Positions 11,860 through 22,992 of a stretch of 64,000 nucleotides of DNA are shown in pieces (within the stretch, counting starts at the first letter, position 1; each line of letters opens with the position of its first letter). The DNA lies in contig NC_053146.1 of the NCBI RefSeq assembly GCF_016808335.1, positions 38,746,470-38,810,469 of the forward strand, read 5' to 3'. The notes beneath the pieces are model-generated. The model had not been told where the DNA came from. It worked only from the letters and a program-made list of their open reading frames with translations, and searched no databases. Both the position numbers and the translations under genes were made by a program. The DNA is from Panicum virgatum (lineage: Eukaryota > Streptophyta > Magnoliopsida > Poales > Poaceae).

Positions 11860-12546
11860 AGTGCGAGCATGGACATGGATCAAGAGGAGCAATATTGAGA
11901 AGGGTCAATATTCTTGGACAAGAGGAGCACACAAGTAGGGGGAGCAAGCTCATGAACTTGATTGTTTGCATTTGATATGTGCATATTCATGTGCTTGCTT
12001 CCATTTGCATAAGTTTTAAAATTTATATATGCAATGCTTGTGTGTGATGTATGCTAGTCATAGAATTTGATTGATGATTTGATAACTAGCATGCATAGAT
12101 TGTAGCTAGACATGTTATTTTTACAAGTGAATCAAGAGCCTTGCTAATAATGTTGATCTCATGAGGTATCTTCAGTTTTTGATGCATGTCTAGTTACTCA
12201 TTGATGCTAAGGAATGAACTTCAAGGATGCAACTCCAATTGGTATCACGCTTCAAAGGTTTATCCTATATACCTTAGCATCACTTAGTAGTGATAATAAT
12301 CTCACTTATGCATGTGTGTGAGTTTAAAACCAAATCTCTTGAGCACATATGTAGGGGGAGTTATCACTACCAAGTTGGATTTTTATGGTTCTTATCCAAT
12401 CTTTCACAAGTGGTCTTAATGGTGGATAAGCAACATAAAATCCAAACCAAGTTAGCAATTTATACTTGTATGAAGTGCTAACTTGGAATTAATACTTAAT
12501 TTCCATATCTTTGTAGAGTTATCATCAGTTACCAAAAGGGGGAGAT

Positions 12547-12856
12547 TGAAAGGCCCTTGTTTGGTTTTGGTAATTGAGTGACAACTTAGGTGGACTAATA
12601 AGTGTTTATGTTGAGATACACAGGTGATTAGTCCACACAAAGACACTAGTATGAGCAACATGTGCCATGGAGGAGAAATTGCTAAGGGTTGATGCTATGC
12701 TCATATAGTATGATGGAGGAACTCATTGCATATGAGACATGACATGGAGTCATGTGACCAAAGTGGAGAAGATCAAGACAATGCTTGGCTTGATGGATCG
12801 GTTGCAATGGTGAAGGGCAAGTCAAGGCTTTGAAGCGAGGGACCACGTGGCGGTGA
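12547..12856 (+). repeat. Partial 3' LTR of the Copia-type element
   Basis: The stretch begins TGAAAGGCCCTTG directly after the polypurine tract. It runs to about GCGAGGGACCACGTGGCGG, after which CACTA-type sequence follows. No terminal CA and no second copy were found, so the LTR is 3'-truncated. Confidence 0.6.
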
Positions 12857-13171
12857 AGTTTTGTTTGCTGTTTTTATGTATTGGTGTACTGTTTCTTAGT
12901 TTTTGCCTTGTTTGCATGTATGTGTATGTGCTGGACTTTATTTTGGCGTTGCGATCGTGAGTAGACGTTGAGCAGTCGGAGGAGTACCAGGAGCCACCTT
13001 CCGCGGGACACTTCGAGCAGTAGGAGCAGTTTGAGGAAGACAAGTTTATTTCTTGAATTACTTAGAGAATATTACTCGACCTCGTCCATCGATCGGTACT
13101 TAGTCAAATGCTCGCAAATATGTGGATTATTTAGAGAATTTTTTAAGGGTTTTATTTGTATTCATATTTTA

Positions 13172-15195
13172 ATTACGATGGACCCGTGACACACAGACGC
13201 GGAAGACGAACAGTTCCTGTTGAATATGATTGCCGAAGGTCAAGGAGATGTCCCTGAACAAGCTGATGATGGCAGCAATACCGACATATATTTGAATATG
13301 TCCGGTGATGGAATTGACCCACCATCTATTCAGGATGACGTTGCTGGTAAACAAAGTGCTAATGTACATATCACAAATATACTTATTTTTAGTGAAAATC
13401 ATATTTTCATCTGAATCTATATGAATACTATGAATGTTTTTTTATAGCCGTCTGGATCATCGTCGCAGCAGAAAAAGACGAAGCAAGGCCCGACAAAAAA
13501 ACTGGAAGGGCGGTTCATTATAACGGAAGTTGGTCCAGATGGCGAACCGATCGCTCCAGAAGCTGCCGCCAAAAAATTCATAAGACAATCCGGATGTATT
13601 GTTAGGGACCACATCCCGATCAGCTTCAGGCTCTGGAAAGCTTCCAATCCAAGCGAGGAACGGGATGCGGTAGCCGAAAGAGAAAAACAATGGTGCTAGC
13701 AGGAGCTTAAGAAAAACTTCACGGTTCCAGCTAAATCCGAAGAGATATGCAAGCGCTGGACCCTGAGTAAGATGGCCGAACAGCTGCAATCATTCAAGAA
13801 AATTTTGACGAAGAAATATATCAAGACCAGGACCACACCTGTATTTACCGGCGACCTCGAAAAGCTCAGGGGTCACTGGTTATGGGTTTAGGGTTTAGGG
13901 TTTAGGGTTAGGGTTTAGGGTTTAGGCTTGACAAAGGCATCCAACCTCGAAAGGCCCGGATGTCACACGATCAAAGACTGGAGGAAGAGGTTCAACGCCA
14001 AGTGGCCATAGAAATGAGCCAGCAACAGCAAGCACAAACGGTGCCTCCAGAGCCTAATGTCGCAGCCGATCATATGTCTCAGCGGAAAAGCAGCTGCGCT
14101 TCCACAGACGTCGCCATTGAGCCAACGGGGATCCAGGCCGCAGTTGAATCAACGGCCCCGCAGCGATTTCCAGTGGATGAGATCACCCAGCGGACACCTT
14201 GTGACCTGCAGACTGCCATTAAGAACTTAATGTTCACTATTGCGTACGGTACCGCCATGCCAACCCAACCAGGCGATGTGTACCACGGGCAGCAAATTCC
14301 GGCAGGATATACAAGAGTTGGCGTGGAGCAGGTGTGCCAGGGTTGGGAGACGCTCGAGCTTGATATTCCTGGAGGCGATGGGGAGAGGACACTAGCAGAA
14401 GCCATTCATGGCTACATCCTATGGGATAAGCGCTACATTGTCCTAAAGTCGGATGATCGAACACCAAGACCGGCATCTCAGCATGCCTCTCCAAGGCTAT
14501 CATCTCCGCAAAACCTCCCAAGGGCAGCACTGTCTCAGCAAGGTTCACCGGCACATTCTCCATCACCATCATCTCATGCGCCGATGAACAATCAAGCGTC
14601 ACCGTCACCTCCATGGTCACCCCCTCCGCCACCGGCAAAGAAGCAGAAACAGCCGCCGGCAAAGAAGGTAGCTGCACCGGCTAAGGAGCCTCCAAAGAAG
14701 AAGGAAAAGAAGAAGAAAACCAAGGAGGCTCCTATTAAACCCTGGGACATGAGCCTTGAAGAATGCGATCGGATAACTCAAGAAAGAGTTAAAGAGCACT
14801 TCGAGCCGAAGCCGGAGCCGGAGCCGGAGCCCGAGAAAGTGACAAATCCGGTAGATTTGAAATTTTTTAAGGGAATGTGCGAAGCAAATAAGAGAAAATT
14901 CATTCCGAGAGATCCCCCTTCAGACTACGAACGCACAATTATCAAAACTACTGAGAAAAAGAAGAGACAATCAAAGTCGTCGTCGTCCGATGTTCCACAG
15001 CTCGGAGCCCAAAAGAAACAATCAATAGAGCCTCTCGTAGTGGGACAGACGATGCAACAACAAGACTTTGTTACATTTTTGAAAGAATCAAACCTGACGG
15101 CGGCTCAGATTGCAGGGGGAGAAGATATTCCAAAGGCCGATGTGGTCGTCAAATGGACGTATGAGCTGGGCAAATCTCTTATACCCCCGAAGTAG
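13172..15195 (+). pseudogene. CACTA-associated TNPA/DUF8039-like protein, degraded
   Basis: Pieces lie at about 13200-13345 (acidic, NMIAEGQGDVPEQADDGSNT) and 13448-13880. The second runs through FIITEVGPDGEPIAP and ends near FTGDLEKLRGHW, with an in-frame TAG near 13697. A long frame follows at 13960-15195 (411 aa). That frame contains the CACTA-associated core, with DVYHGQQIPAGYTRVGVE then HGYILWDKRYIVL. It also has a Pro/Lys-rich linker with a PEPEPEPE repeat and a C-terminal SLIPPK. A telomeric repeat sits where the segment between the second and third parts should be. The family name is from memory of these motifs. The association with CACTA elements is also supported by the element end downstream. 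Confidence 0.6.
13884..13926 (+). repeat. Interstitial plant telomeric repeat, (TTTAGGG)n
   Basis: Six units of GGGTTTA run head to tail, one of them shortened to GGGTTA. The tract lies between two parts of the degraded CACTA protein gene. Confidence 0.95.
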
Positions 15196-16200
15196 TGCCC
15201 GTGCTTCCAACACAAATGTATAAGTTGCACCAGTACTACATGCGTGCGATGGCCGATTGCATCTTCATGCAGAGCGCAAAGATTAAATATGATGATTTCT
15301 TACGGGGGGGCCATTATATGGATAAACTGGGAAGAAATTTACCAACTATTCCATCAGTAGGACCTCGACATCTCTATGGTCGGCTTGTGGGTTCTGTAAG
15401 TATTTTACTCTCCTTACGTATTGTTTTGCATGATCTCAACATACTGATCCCTTGATTTATTCGGTATCATGTAGAATGGAGATACAAACTTGCAGGAGAA
15501 AGGGATACTCTCACCTTGGCTTTATCGACCCAATTACTTGTAATTGGAGGATTCTACGTGACACTTCCGATAAGCTATTCCAAAACTTGTTCAAGTACAT
15601 AAGCATTCATCACAACAAGCAAATGATATTGTTTCCTTACATCTTTGCATGAGTGATTCCTTCCGTCTAACTCTTTCTATTCTGTAATCGAATTGTTTAA
15701 ACCTTAACTACCAAGAACTGTCTTCGTATAATCTTGCAATGAACACTGGGTCCTAATTGTCATAATTTCCGAGAAGAGCCTACTCGTGGTTATGGACTCA
15801 TTGAGGAGAAATCCAAAACAATACGAAAATCTTCTTAACATGATGAAAAAGTAATTCTACCACTACTACGTCGATGACCGATAATTTGAATCACTTTGTT
15901 ACTTGACTATAATTGTTCTAATCATGCACATGATTTGGAAACAATTCGCTAAAAATCATACAGGCAAATTTGACAAGGAATTGAAGATCAAGACAGATTT
16001 TGCGGTACGCACTTGGATGATTCGTTGCACGATTCATTAGTTTTATTATATATTCATGTAAATACCTGATAATTTCTTCTCTCTTAAAGTGTATGAGGCA
16101 TAAACAAGACACTAATTTATGCGCATACTATGTATGTGAGAACATCCATGGTCTGGTAGGTCCTCCAAGGGCCTGGACAGATTGGGAGGAGGAAGTAAGT
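15196..16200 (+). pseudogene. Ulp1-like (C48) cysteine peptidase remnant of the CACTA element
   Basis: Ulp1 proteins cleave SUMO-like modifiers, and many plant transposons carry Ulp1-like domains. An exon at about 15219-15397 is followed by a GTAAG donor. Fragments resembling the Ulp1 fold then occur: VVMDSLRRNPKQYENLL near 15786, and a last segment at 16091-16195. That segment contains QDTNLCAYYVCE, which keeps the Gln and Cys spacing of the active site (QxxTNLCGYYVCE in relatives), though Gly is Ala. The His/Trp segment is not found intact. Reading frames are broken between pieces, so a working enzyme is unlikely. Confidence 0.55.
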
Positions 16201-16728
16201 AAAAAACTTGTTAATATTTGAACTCGTATTTTAATTAGTCGAAATTAATTATCCCCTTTTTCCATAGGTCGAGGAGATGCGCGATAAACTCATACCAGAG
16301 GAAAAGATTATGGCGATTCAAGAACAATTATCCGGATTTATTATTGAGCAAGTCCTCGATCCAAAAGGTGAATTCTACTATGATAGACTATCTAATATTG
16401 ACAATCGCAGCAAATATGATAATATACGTGTATATATATATAATTAAGAACGAATATACCTATGTAAATATATATGTGTGTGTATGTATTATATTTCTAT
16501 TTATGAGTATGTATGTATTATATGTTTAAGCCCTCCAATAATATATATGTGTATATATATGTTTATATATGGAAACTATCTAGGACAAATATTATATAAG
16601 TGACTATATATATGTATATATTAGTGGAGATCTTACACACTGAATTCCAATACATAAGTTTAATTGAAATGTAAAAGTATAATCGAAATAGAAAAACAAT
16701 TGAGAAAAGAGGAACATAAAAAAATGGA

Positions 16729-16881
16729 CCTTTTGTCCCGGTTCACGTGGCGCTGGCAGCACCTTTTGTCCCGATTGCCAGACCCGGGCACCCCCTTTTG
16801 TCCCGGCCTGGCGTTCTCGGTTGGGAAACCGGGACAACAGATGTTTTCCAACCGGGACAAATCAACGTTTCTATAGAAGTG
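16729..16881. mobile_element. CACTA right end (TTTGTCCCGG subterminal repeats)
   Basis: CTTTTGTCCCGG occurs three times in one orientation and CCGGGACAA twice in the other. They are followed by TTTCTATAGAAGTG, read inward as CACTTCTATAGAAA. This is a third CACTA family, distinct from those at 288-524 and 4815-5314. Confidence 0.7.
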
Positions 16882-18332
16882 TGAGGTTCAGGTTTTCATC
16901 TTAGAGAAAGAAAGAGAGATACAGTTCATGTTTGATTTTGGTTTGGTGTTTCCTGACATGCGTAAACAACAACAAAATTCTTCATAGCCAAGTCGCACCA
17001 ACCGATTCCAAGCATCGCTGGTATGCGAGAATGAGAAGGGGGAGGGGTACAACTAGAAGTTACTCCTTGCTACACAGTCCAACCAACGGCCGAAATGTAA
17101 CCAGCCTTCATGACTGTACTTTCTCTAGCACATAATGCATGGTAACCTTATCAGCATGGCTACTGCGATTTCCTTGACACCGCTCATCCCAAATTAAGAT
17201 GCAATACAATTAACCTCTCCATTGAGCATCATTTGAGTGTGTAATGTTGAGAAAATACGCATTTGCTTGCACCACTCGACGGCAGCGTGCATTGTTTTGA
17301 TCGCGCTCCACATGCAATCTTGGCAGCAGTGTCCTTCCCGACGAGCGAGCGAGGTTGCCCATCATCTCTGCCAGGACTGCCCTGCCTGTGGCTTTGAGGG
17401 CCATACGGTCCTTGGAGAACTCGATGCCAACGACGTTCATGGGCGGTCTACAGACCCTGCACTTGCAGCAGCATCCACCTTCAACAGTGTCAGAAAGGAT
17501 ACTGTGCCTGATCCAGCTGTTGCCGCGGCCAAGGATGAAGCTGACGTTGGGCCTCGCCAGGGAGCACGGGAGCGTCGGCTCAACAAGCGAGTGATGGGTG
17601 AGGAATGGGCCTGAGCGGCCTTGTAACGCTTGCGTGTGCGTGTGCGCCCTGCGTGGCGATAAGTAGCGTGGAGAGACAAGGAACCGGCATGTATGAACAA
17701 ACCTGAGAAAGGAAACCTCAAGCTGCCCTCGTCGGGTCAGCCGCCACCCCGTCCTTCTCCTTCCTCCGATCTCCTCTGCTAGCTGTTCCCCGATCCCCTC
17801 TCCTCCATTGCTAACAAACAGCTTCGCCCAGTAGCTACCTCCCATCCAGCCGCCAGAAATGTAGGCGAGATTGAGCGCCGTGGCCGCGGTGGTGGTGATG
17901 ATGCAGTGCTGCTGCAGGGCATGAGCACGTCTTGACGACACGATCTCTCATGCAAACATGGAACTGGACTCTGATGCTGCGCCAATCGTTAATTATTTTG
18001 CATCCACTCCCGGCGACGATCACCGGATCATGATGAACTCTCAAACATGCGCGCACACACGAAGAATACGAGTGGAATTAATAAAATCACAGTTTTTTTG
18101 GACTACTGTTTTGCATTAGACTCGATCAAGCCAATGATAGCCAACGACCACGATGCGCATGTGCCACGACCTCACGGGCCGGGGTTGTGTACGGCACAAC
18201 TAAGCCAAAGTGAACCTGATTGATACATGCCACATAAATCAATTGTACTACTAGAAGTCAGTTGAACAGATTTGCAACTAGCAGTGATGCATTATAGATT
18301 AACTATAGCAGTTTTAAGAATCATTTCTTAGT
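16882..18332. other. Intergenic; one long unrecognised minus-strand frame
   Basis: The longest frame is 17210-17941 (-), 243 codons, Cys/Arg-rich, with no domain I recognise. Within it, CTCAG|GTTTGT and GTGCAG| could be splice sites on that strand, leaving a C-terminal piece starting MNVVGIEFSKDRMALKA. Part of 17099-17140 resembles 19623-19665 (AACCAGCCTT, then AGCACATAA), hinting at an old duplication. There is no strong evidence of a working gene. Confidence 0.25.
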
Positions 18333-19485
18333 GAGTGCACTTTACTCGTCCCGGTCCACGAACTTTCAAAGTATGTTATTACCATCCCTAAACTCAGTTT
18401 GGGTCTCTAATTCCCTCGTAACGGGCCTTACCTTTATGCAAATAACTCCCTGCCTTTCTTAATAGGAAGCACCATAAAAAATCGATCTGTCTGAGAGATC
18501 GATACCCGCTCGCCGACGTCATCGCTTCGTCTGCCCTGATTGTATGGACCGAGCAACACTGCTGCCAACCGCCGCCGAGGACAAGCTGCTCGCCTTGGAG
18601 ACGCCGGCTAGCTGCAAGAGAAAAACACAAACACAGGGAAAACAAGCAGCTTGCTGCTGCCGCCGGTGGGACACGCAGAGCTGCCTGCACACGAACAAAG
18701 AAAGCAAAAAGTTTGCTGCTTGCTCACCACCGAAACATCAGGATCGTGCTGCTGCTCCTTGCGGCTTAGTCGCGTGTCCATCACCACGGCCACAAGTGCG
18801 CCCACGTTCGTAATCCCAGGCATCACGTACGAGCTATCCTCGGTTCATGGCCTCCTACGCGCACGTGCGCATGCAAAACAGAGAAACAGCATGCATAACT
18901 AACAAGTAACAAGCTAATGTGCAAGCGAAGGATGCAAACCCATCGACAGCATGCAAATCAACCTATCCTCCTCTCACCATCAGAAATCGTACAAATACGT
19001 ACTGGTGCTCTAGTTCAAGTAACCCTAACGCTCATCTCACGGAACCATCGCACACACACAATGTGATTAGGGATGAACTCACTGTAGACCAGCGCAGGAT
19101 GCCCTTTGCCGCACAATCGCGCCGCCATGTTCACCCGCCAGACGCGCTCCCTTTTGACGCTCCCTTCTCGCCAGACACGATCGCCAGGCGCGCTCGTTTC
19201 TCGCGCGCGGAGGAGTCGCGGCCGGGAGACGAAGCGACGGAGGCGGCGGCGAGCGAAGCGATCGATCTCTGATCGATGAAACAGATCGATTCTTGATGGT
19301 GTTTTTTATTAAGGAAGAACAAAAGAGCAGGGGGGTTATTTGCATAAAGATAGGGTCAACTGGACCCGTTATGGGGGAATTAGAGACCCAAACTAAGTTT
19401 AGGGATGGTAATGACAAACTTTGAAAGTTCGTGGATTAGGATGACACAGCGGGGAAAGTTTAAGGACCGGTGGTGTACTTTACTC
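18333..19485. mobile_element. MULE-like element with about 200-bp terminal inverted repeats
   Basis: Left arm about 18333-18511 and right arm about 19258-19485 are inverted copies. ACGAACTTTCAAAGT, CCATCCCTAAACT and TTGGGTCTCTAATTCCC on the left all recur inverted on the right, as do the inner AATCGATCTGT and ATCGATC blocks. The left arm lacks about 35 bases present on the right between CCGGTCC and CACGAACTTT. Long TIRs suggest the Mutator superfamily. No transposase is present. I could not match a 9-bp target duplication. Confidence 0.7.
18512..19257 (-). other. Interior of the MULE-like element; possible captured gene exons
   Basis: On the minus strand an ATG at about 19133 opens a short exon-like piece (MAARLCGKGHPALVY) followed by a GTGAGT donor. 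Further on, a second open piece at about 18730-18830 reads PGITNVGALVAVVMDTRL. I do not recognise the parent gene. GC-rich, exon-like interior sequence between long TIRs is the layout of a Pack-MULE, but this is inference. Confidence 0.3.
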
Positions 19486-22400
19486 TTATTTTTACATGTT
19501 ACGAGAAATCTAGAGAAAGGGATGGATTTACATGCTATGAGCACTTTTCTTCTGAAGCGGCAAAATTTATACGTAAACTGGAAAGAGGATAGCGGATTGG
19601 GTTACATCTATTAATTGAATGGTAACCAGCCTTGGTGCAGGCTGCACTTTTTCAAGCACATAAGCGAAGTCACTGACTACTGGCTGGTATGCAAGAAAAG
19701 CTAAAGGTTTTATTTCAGTTAAATTACAGACATACAAGATTCATTTTTAGTTTGATTTTTTCCCTACGCTTCCTTATAGCAATACAGCAATGCTAATTAT
19801 TCTTATTATGAGCAGCACACGATCAAGATCCAGTATAGTTCTCGATCTGAAGTTGTTTCGCAATACTAAAGCTCCATCAAATGCAGCTACGCGCGATACA
19901 ATGTGGGCGAGCTTGAGTGCAAGGCAAAGCACCTCTGGTGCATGCAGGTTGATAATGAATTCCCAATGCAGCTCACTCCGAAGACACATATGGCGACAGG
20001 CATGCTGGTTATTGAGATTGACGGCCTATAGCTAGGTTGAGTGCTTAGCTCGGAGGATCGGACTGGGGGGCAACAGAACATCTCAACGTGTAAGACAACA
20101 ATCAAGAAGAGCACGCCGAGTGATTATATTGCAAGAGATGTAGTGCAGGCAGAAAGTCACAGGGCAAACTTATAAATAAAGCGAGTTGGTAAGATCATTT
20201 AAATCACCACCCTAATGTACAGCAGTGAGCGTCGTAGATTGCGCATGGAAATTTTTACCTCGCTCTATCGCTTATATTTATTGTGCTTACCTACCAACTA
20301 TTAACATGAGGAGGGAGGGAAATACACAACCATCATCATCAACATAACACCCAAGATAGACGTACTACGTCCCGCCATGTCGTCCCCATGCATGCTGCAG
20401 CAATTTCGCAATCTTATTGTCATTCATTCCATTGGTTTTGATACAAAATTGAAAACAGCATATATATCCTCACTGTGTAAACTGCCACAACGCAAGGTTA
20501 CACTGAGAGTTCAAATCCAAAGGAAAAACATAACGATAATAAATATTTTCACGCACACATACATATACCTAAATTTTTGGTTTGATCCGTCTTGTGTCGT
20601 TGACATGTGGGCTTTAGTCCACCCCTTATACGAGTCGGACAAGTTCTGCATCCACGACTCGATCACGTAGATCTCTACAAATTAATTATACATATGAATA
20701 TATACTTATACCAATTTTGTCCGTACCACCGCACAGGCATGATAGCCTAGTATGTGTGTAAGAGTCTCTTGCATTGTACCTTGATGATTTGAACTCATCA
20801 TCAGAAAGTTAACTAAAATCAAACATCAATCCTTTTTGGGGGGGTGAATGATTTGAACTAATCATCAGAAGGTTAACAAGAATCAAACATAAGGGAACCA
20901 TAGAGCGCATGGCAAGGGTGAGTCTATGCGATCCTCTCGCTATTTGTAGCTAACAAATGAGGTATGGAAAAGCTATTAATTTGTGGGTACTAGCTCACCC
21001 ACAAGAGAAGTTAATGGCCACTGCCCTAACTAGCTAGTATGAGAAAAAAAGTAAGTTTTGAGTTTAACTGAACCCATAATAAAATATGTCTTAATAGTGT
21101 TTCGAAAGCATGCATGACCCGTACGGCAGAATTTTACGAGTGCACTGTGCACGTATATATGTAAGTTTTGTTGATGCTAATGTTAAATGAATTTAACTGA
21201 ACCCACAATAAAATATGTCTTAATAGTATATTTATTTTATGTTGCAGTCATTATTAATTATTTTCTACAAACATTATCAAAGTTTAACATAGAACGAAAC
21301 TATGATGAACTGTATTTTGGAACTGAGCAGGTAGATTATTACAAGTGAATATTTCTAATTTTTGTTATTCTATTTTGAGATGAGTGAGATAGGTAACATA
21401 AACTACCACTACTACATGTACACTAGTTAAAGTTTGGAAGAGCTTTATTTTGAACCTTAAAACAGGATATATTGCAAGTTATTTGCAGGACTTTGTTTTA
21501 AACCTCAGGGCAGAATGTTCAACATGTATGGGATCCGTGCTCCTTCCGGATTAGCCTAATCTAGTGGGCCAAAATCTCTGTATGATGGTATTGCAAAAAT
21601 GCCGAGTTGCTCGATGCGACTGAGGCCATGGATCGCAACTATATATCGAGCGATCTGATCGAAGTATCACTGGCACGCGCGCCTACTGAAATGCCAGCAT
21701 CAATCTTTGATCAATGCATGCCGCTACTAGCAGGGCTTTGTCCTTGAATCCAGCGCGCCATGCCTGGAACCACATGAATGCATGCATGGCCAATTGCTCC
21801 GTGGAGATCTGAGCTTGGCATGAACGTGTTACACATGGACATGGATCAAGTCTTTGTTGAGAATCAACTATGGCACCAACTCGTGTGAAGTCAGGTATTG
21901 GTAGAATGTGTTTGCCTGATGCAGCTCATTCCAAATCAGGGTAGCAAAAATTTGTTTAGTGGTGGAAGAAAGTAGGTAAAAGAAATAATGAGGTGAAAAG
22001 GAACTTGCACCGGATCACAAGAGCTGGAGTGTGAGTGAGTAGGTTAGTAGTTATATGGCACAGAGGTGAAACATGTCATTCCTTTTTTTTCCTTTTATTT
22101 GTTTTTTATTTGTTTTATTATAATTTGATTAATTGTTTGGTTGGTTTCTTTATGGGGTTGTTTGTTTATTTTGGTTACATAAATAAAATTAACTCCTTGC
22201 CTATATATCTTTTGTGTTAAAATGTACAGCCGAGGACAAGACGAGGCACCACCTGCCCAATTTCTGTTTAGCCATACTAATAGCAAGTTTCCAAGTTTTT
22301 TTTCATTAGTTAGAGAACAGCAGCGGGTCTGTGGGCTGGTGAGTTTCCGAGTTGATCCCAATTAGAGGGTAATGAATTGTCTAAAAACTTAGCTTACAAA

Positions 22401-22985
22401 TTTTAAGATCAGGACTCAAAAAAGGATAGGCTCATATTTTATATAATTTTGAGCTAAGATGATTAAGATTTGAGTTGGATTATAAAGGGAACATTACAGT
22501 CATGATCCATTATCACCCCAAATCCCAACTAGTGGGCCAAAATCGTTGTCATCCAAGTGACCCATGTCTGAAACATGCTTCTTCAACTTTTGCTAAAAGA
22601 AACATGCTTCTTCAACCGATCTTGAAGCTTAGTGATTACATATATATGAGGCTTTATTTTTTCTTAGTTCAAAGTGGAAGCTGAAAAAAACATGGCACTA
22701 CTTAGTTGTACAATTCAGTGTACAGCAACAACTCGCACATATCAAGAGTAATTCATAGATTAGTAGTTTCAAGAGAATTATGGTGCTTAAGATTACTATC
22801 CTTTGCGAGAGATGGAAGAGGATAACGATGTTACATGTTATTACATTCTTGCTAGTACGCTGCCTAACAAACATATATCTCTGTTTATGGGAGGTCATCA
22901 ATAGGTAAATGATGATCTGACGAGGCATAGGTGCACACGCATAGAGCTAAAGATTGGACATGCACGTCTAGTTTTTTACCTATCT
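19486..22985. other. Intergenic, with two short duplications
   Basis: No gene is recognised. A short plus-strand frame near 19880-20030 (GELECKAKHLWCMQVDNEFP) looks protein-like but was not identified. About 45 bp at 20782-20826 is repeated at 20845-20890. About 39 bp at 21061-21099 is repeated at 21191-21229, each around TTTAACTGAACCCA. The remainder is AT-rich and stop-dense. Confidence 0.35.
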
Positions 22986-22992
22986 GTTCATG

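Larger units (their letters stand above)
8412..12546 (+). other. Non-coding interior of the gag-only element
   Basis: Only short frames occur, the longest about 85 codons, where a Copia polyprotein should lie. The sequence is rich in AAGTGGT/ACAAGTG words and repeated AAAGGGGGAGA polypurine-like tracts. It also holds a palindrome cluster (8941-9356) and a 57-bp direct duplication (11735-11859). Confidence 0.55.
6319..12856 (+). mobile_element. Non-autonomous Copia-type LTR retrotransposon: gag without pol
   Basis: In order, there is a Met-tRNA primer-binding site, a gag reading frame with four CCHC knuckles, about 4.1 kb with no protease, integrase or reverse transcriptase, a polypurine tract (AAAAGGGGGAGAT, about 12533-12546), and the start of a 3' LTR at 12547. 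The polypurine and LTR style (TGAAAGGCCC, then TTGGTTTTGGTAATTGAGTG) is that of SIRE/Maximus-like Copia elements. A gag-only, pol-less layout means it would need proteins supplied by a relative. The 5' LTR is not recognisable. The 3' LTR breaks off near 12856, where CACTA-type sequence begins. Confidence 0.7.
12857..16881 (+). mobile_element. CACTA (En/Spm-like) element, left end missing
   Basis: This block holds CACTA-associated coding remnants on the plus strand: a TNPA-like gene, then a Ulp1-like peptidase. It ends with subterminal TTTGTCCCGG repeats and a terminus ending ATAGAAGTG (reverse complement CACTTCTATAG). The CACTA-like end lies at 16881. The left end, which should carry similar repeats, is absent. 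At about 12857 the sequence passes directly into the truncated LTR. No DUF4216/4218 or tnp2 transposase is recognised, so it could not move on its own. Confidence 0.65.

Noticed and set aside
16420..16640. Microsatellite-like TATATATG/TATGTATA runs
   Set aside because: Simple AT-rich sequence inside the CACTA element, not a feature of interest on its own.
17210..17941. 243-codon minus-strand frame as a gene
   Set aside because: No domain recognised, and possible splice signals cut it. It is kept only as a note in the intergenic entry.
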